Assembly (NCBI GenBank): GCA_018064925.1
Contig: JAGHUH010000010.1
Coordinates: forward strand, 1-38,378
Length of the DNA stretch: 38,378 nt
Direction: 5' to 3'
Origin: Candidatus Cacconaster stercorequi
GTDB taxonomy: Bacteria; Bacillota; Clostridia; Oscillospirales; Oscillospiraceae
Positions 35,385 to 38,378 of this stretch are shown here, one piece after another. The stretch's first letter is position 1. Each line of letters starts with the position of its first letter. The position numbers were made by a program, and so were the translations under genes. The notes below the pieces were generated by a model. That model was not told the origin of the DNA and did not search any database. It saw only the letters and a list, made by a program, of their open reading frames with translations.

Positions 35385-36539
35385 GTGAGTAAGAAGATAT
35401 GCATAGCAATTGCCGGTGCGATAGCGGCACTGGCAGCAATTCTGCTGATTGTTCGTGTAGCCGCGCCAAAGGAAATGCAGGATAGCGGCGACAAAAATTC
35501 CCGCTATTCGTATTCCTATGAAAAGAAAGATTCGGGAATGATCATGCACATTGCGGGAGAAGTGCCCAAGGGTTATCAATGGATCGCGCAGACGGATTTT
35601 GACTGTGTTTCTGTTGAAGAGAAGAAGCAGGATGGGAAGAAAGCCGATTTTGTTTTGCACTCGGTCAATTCCGGCGCCGGAAAAGTCATCTTCAGTTTGC
35701 AGAAGGACGATGATGTTCTGCTGGATCGCATCTATGAGATCGAGGTGGAGCTGCAGGTCGATCTTAATCTGGAAATGACGATCAACACCAACTATCATCG
35801 CGAATTGAGCGGTTTGCTTCACAGCCGGACGGATACATTCCACTGCGCCGCCGCCTCCTTAAGTGACGGAACGCTTGGAATTTACCTGCAGGATGACAGT
35901 GGAAGTGCGTGGAATGTAAAAACAGAGAATGACACGGTGGAGGTCCTGCCTGGCAGCATGGATGAAGAAAATCATGTTAGACGCTATGTTGCTATCAGCC
36001 GGACAATTGGCAGTGATACCATCAAGGTTTGTAATGCCGACACGGGTGAAGGTGTGGAGCTGTATGTGACAACAGACTTGCTGGGAAAGGCAGACCTGAT
36101 CGATCAGAAAATCGTATACGATAATGGGGGAAGCGTCTATGCCGATGACTATACTGTGCTGATTGGTCATACCGCATTGCCCAAGGAGGCCAAAGCATCC
36201 GGCAGCGGTATGACGCAATGGATCTCCCAGAAAGATCATGTGACCACCTATACCGTGGGGTATGTTGTGTTTACATATGCAGACAGGAATTGGACACTGT
36301 ATGCGTCGGATCTGGTCGGTACGGATGACTTTGCGTCTGACAGCAAAAAGAACGCCACCAAAAAAGATACTGTTCAGGTATCTTCCGCGAAGGCCAATAT
36401 CTATTGTGCTGACGGCGGCAGTGTGGCAGTATGGACGGATGACAATGGCTTTTGTTACCTGCTCAGGGGTGCTTCTGCAACGCAGGACGATATCAAGCCC
36501 GTTGTTAAGTCGCTGATGAAGGTGATACGCCATGGATGA
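35385..36539 (+). CDS. Membrane-anchored extracellular protein of the T4SS locus
   Basis: 384 residues, GTG start with AGGAGG eight bases upstream (the ATG at 35361 lacks a site). A short basic start (SKK) and one hydrophobic helix (ICIAIAGAIAALAAILLIVRV) anchor a soluble outside domain. It is beta-rich with several Asp/Gly turns. The last 30 residues (VAVWTDDNGFCYLLRG through VKSLMKVI) resemble the end of DUF4367-type domains. The N-in, one-helix layout would also fit a VirB8-like scaffold, but I see no VirB8 signature. Its stop overlaps the next start by eight bases, so the two are translationally coupled. Confidence 0.72.
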   Translation: MSKKICIAIAGAIAALAAILLIVRVAAPKEMQDSGDKNSRYSYSYEKKDSGMIMHIAGEVPKGYQWIAQTDFDCVSVEEKKQDGKKADFVLHSVNSGAGKVIFSLQKDDDVLLDRIYEIEVELQVDLNLEMTINTNYHRELSGLLHSRTDTFHCAAASLSDGTLGIYLQDDSGSAWNVKTENDTVEVLPGSMDEENHVRRYVAISRTIGSDTIKVCNADTGEGVELYVTTDLLGKADLIDQKIVYDNGGSVYADDYTVLIGHTALPKEAKASGSGMTQWISQKDHVTTYTVGYVVFTYADRNWTLYASDLVGTDDFASDSKKNATKKDTVQVSSAKANIYCADGGSVAVWTDDNGFCYLLRGASATQDDIKPVVKSLMKVIRHG

Positions 36540-37074
36540 ACGCACAAAGGAGATCCGGCGGATTTTGACGGGTTTTATTACCAGTGACGCAGAGAGCGGT
36601 GCAATCATGGCGGCACAAAATATCTTTCAGGTGCGGACAGATAGTCTTTTCAACGGAGCGGATGGTGCCCGTTATTTTGGCTTGCGCGTTGAAAAGCATC
36701 AGTATCAGTGTCAGGAAAAAGATGTTCCAAGAGTGCGAAAAAGGTGTGCAAGGGCATTTTTCTACATGGGACGGCGAGCTTACATATTTACCGCGCCGGA
36801 ATCATTGGCCATGCTTTACCGACCCGCCTTTCATAATCCCACGGTTGTTACTTTAGAAGCTGAAGAAAATCGGTTTTTGCTGTGTGTATATACAGCGCGG
36901 ACATTGCTTGCATCATTTCACATTAAGCACACCATGAAAAAAATAAGCGAGGTATTGCCCGAGGAAATGAAAGAAACCGATGTTACGATGACGCCCGTGT
37001 GCATTGAACAGAGCACGGAGAAAAAGCATGATCGGAAATCAACGCAGGATCAGCCAGAGGACGAAGAGAACTGA
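36532..37074 (+). CDS. Hypothetical cytoplasmic protein, coupled to the preceding gene
   Basis: 180 residues with no signal peptide or membrane helix. The ATG lies inside the end of the preceding gene (overlap 36532-36539), which indicates translational coupling. The N-terminus is charged (MDERTKEIRRILTGF); the middle is mixed alpha/beta (ARAFFYMGRRAYIFTAPES; TVVTLEAEENRFLLCVY); the last 45 residues are acidic, polar and probably disordered. No family recognised. Being paired with a membrane-anchored outside protein, it may be its cytosolic partner. Confidence 0.7.
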   Translation: MDERTKEIRRILTGFITSDAESGAIMAAQNIFQVRTDSLFNGADGARYFGLRVEKHQYQCQEKDVPRVRKRCARAFFYMGRRAYIFTAPESLAMLYRPAFHNPTVVTLEAEENRFLLCVYTARTLLASFHIKHTMKKISEVLPEEMKETDVTMTPVCIEQSTEKKHDRKSTQDQPEDEEN

Positions 37075-37144
37075 TACATATATCAGGCGTCCGGTTGGCG
37101 CATCATTTGCTGTGCAATAAGAAAAATTTGAGGGGTGAACTGCT

Positions 37145-38378
37145 ATGCCAAATGAAAACGAAAATATCCAGGAAAACAGTGAACAGGCAGCAGCGCAGGA
37201 ACAAAAAAATCAACCGGAACAAAACAATCAACCGAAAGAGGAAAAAAAGAAAAAGAATAAAATGCCCATGCCCGGCGGCCCCGGTGGTTTGCGTTTAGAG
37301 CATGAGTATCAGGTTCTGTTTGGAGATAACGGGTCAGAGGCGGATGCCGCGCCGCGTGCCCCGCAGGCGGCAGCGCCGAGCCGTGCGCAGAACGACACCA
37401 AGTCCGGTGGCGGCAGTACGGACGAAAGAGTGCAGCGTCTGGAAGCAGAGTTGGCGCAAATGAGAGCCGCGATGCAGCGGATGCAGGCGGAAATCCAGCA
37501 GCTAAAGGCAGGAAAAGCACCTGTTCAGAAGAGCGAAAAGCTGGAAAATCAACCGACGATATTGGGCAAAAATGGCATGATCCCCAACGATGGGACATCC
37601 GTTTTGGAAGGCGCGATGTTGAGCCATCTGCGCCAGCTCAACGGCAACAAAGATATTCCGCAAAAAGTAAAAGACAATATTCATCAGATCATGCAGAATG
37701 GTGAAAAGAGCGATGCTGATCTGTGGAAAGTTGTTCACGAGAAAAAGGAAGGCGAACCGATTTATGCAGGCGGCATGGTGCAGGATATTGTTGCCAAGAA
37801 TGGCCTTGTCGACTATGTCTTTGCGAGCAAATCGACGGATGTGATGGAACAGCTCGGTCAGGATGATTTCCCTGCCCAGTGGAAGAAGATGACAACGCTT
37901 TCCCCGAATGTGCGTTTTGCATCCGACTATCTGCATGACAAAGCATTTTTTACAAAGTACATATTTACCAGGGCGGGAGCTGAAGAATTGCCAATGTCCA
38001 TGGATAAGGGACTGAAGAAGTGGGACGAGTATATCAAGGCAAATAAGGATCCGGAGCAGCTCTTCATGGCATCGAAGATCGAATCGGAAAAGATGGCCAT
38101 CAAAGCCGGTCTGATCAAACCCGCCAATGCGGTATCCAACGAAGAAAAGCTGCTGACTCACCTGCAGAAGATCAACGGTGGCAAGGAAGTATCCCCAAAG
38201 ATAAAGGAGAACCTGCATCAGGTGCTGACCGAGGCAAAGACAAGCAGGCAGCTGCTGAAGCAGGCAATGGACGGCCAGAAGGATGGAGAATCCATTTACG
38301 CAGGCAAGCTGGTCCCGGCCATTGTGGCGGGACGGAACATATCGGACTTTATTATGGGCAGCTCCGGCGAGGAGATCA
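37145..38378 (+). CDS. Hypothetical protein with coiled coil and duplicated domain, runs off the window
   Basis: The frame is open for 411 codons to the right edge. ATG 37145 follows GAGGGGTG by seven bases. Residues 1-40 are a Gln/Asn/Glu/Lys-rich low-complexity stretch, then PMPGGPGGL, a short Ala/Pro linker, and a coiled coil at about 93-121 (DERVQRLEAELAQMRAAMQ). Two related modules follow at about 152-231 and 330-411. Shared positions include LxHLxxxNGxK, KxKxNxHQ, GExIYAG and IVA. A linker rich in Lys and aromatic residues separates them. There is no signal peptide. No family recognised. As a cytosolic protein encoded after the T4SS genes it could be an effector or a docking factor. Confidence 0.8.
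   Translation, partial: MPNENENIQENSEQAAAQEQKNQPEQNNQPKEEKKKKNKMPMPGGPGGLRLEHEYQVLFGDNGSEADAAPRAPQAAAPSRAQNDTKSGGGSTDERVQRLEAELAQMRAAMQRMQAEIQQLKAGKAPVQKSEKLENQPTILGKNGMIPNDGTSVLEGAMLSHLRQLNGNKDIPQKVKDNIHQIMQNGEKSDADLWKVVHEKKEGEPIYAGGMVQDIVAKNGLVDYVFASKSTDVMEQLGQDDFPAQWKKMTTLSPNVRFASDYLHDKAFFTKYIFTRAGAEELPMSMDKGLKKWDEYIKANKDPEQLFMASKIESEKMAIKAGLIKPANAVSNEEKLLTHLQKINGGKEVSPKIKENLHQVLTEAKTSRQLLKQAMDGQKDGESIYAGKLVPAIVAGRNISDFIMGSSGEEI

Noticed and set aside
17440-38378. Interpretation of the cluster as a standard integrative conjugative element
   Set aside because: No relaxase, integrase, excisionase, oriT-like repeats or replication genes are seen in the window. It is not excluded beyond the right edge.

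Overview
The window looks like a chromosome segment of a Gram-positive, DAP-type Firmicute, most plausibly a gut Oscillospiraceae/Ruminococcaceae-like clostridium. The reasons are strong Shine-Dalgarno sites before almost every gene, frequent GTG/TTG starts, a diaminopimelate epimerase, Gram-positive-style secretion parts (a PrgI-like domain, a CHAP cell-wall hydrolase, no outer-membrane parts) and moderate GC. The genus is inference; no database was consulted.

Left part (1-6.8 kb): a tRNA-Thr(CGT) gene cut by the window edge, followed by its terminator and a duplicated, damaged copy of its 3' end, which resembles an old integration scar. Next come a frameshifted small membrane-protein gene and an AT-rich orphan gene. 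Ordinary chromosomal genes follow: a low-molecular-weight protein tyrosine phosphatase, dapF, a convergent Na/Pi-cotransporter-PhoU protein, a small-multidrug-export family protein, and a (p)ppGpp synthetase on the minus strand. Clear terminators and sigma-A promoters separate these units.

Middle part (6.65-13.65 kb): a complete F-type ATP synthase operon, atpI-B-E-F-[fusion]-G-D-C, from a consensus promoter to a strong terminator. There is no separate atpH. Instead, one uninterrupted 746-codon gene encodes a second b-type (b') stalk helix, the C-terminal half of delta, and a full-length alpha subunit. The usual N-terminal domain of delta appears to be missing. A Shine-Dalgarno-like site and two ATG codons sit exactly where a free alpha would begin, and a five-codon upstream ORF overlaps the start of the long form. 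Together these suggest how one gene could supply one stalk-linked alpha and two free alphas per complex.

Right part (13.7-38.4 kb, open at the edge): a secreted CHAP-FnIII cell-wall hydrolase, an unknown cytoplasmic protein, an ECF sigma factor with a soluble partner, and then a long one-direction cluster that looks like a type IV secretion system (T4SS). The cluster has a VirB2-like pilin, a secreted beta-solenoid/coiled-coil protein, a VirD4 ATPase, a signal-peptide/one-TM protein, a VirB6-like polytopic protein, a PrgI-VirB4 fusion ATPase, a STAS anti-anti-sigma-type protein, a 1646-residue secreted protein built of PLAT-like repeats, a membrane-anchored extracellular protein, and two further unknowns, the last with a duplicated domain. 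No relaxase, integrase or DNA-processing gene is visible. The locus therefore looks more like a dedicated protein-export or surface-assembly T4SS than a conjugative element, although the right end is not seen. The ATP synthase fusion and this relaxase-less T4SS are the two most notable items.
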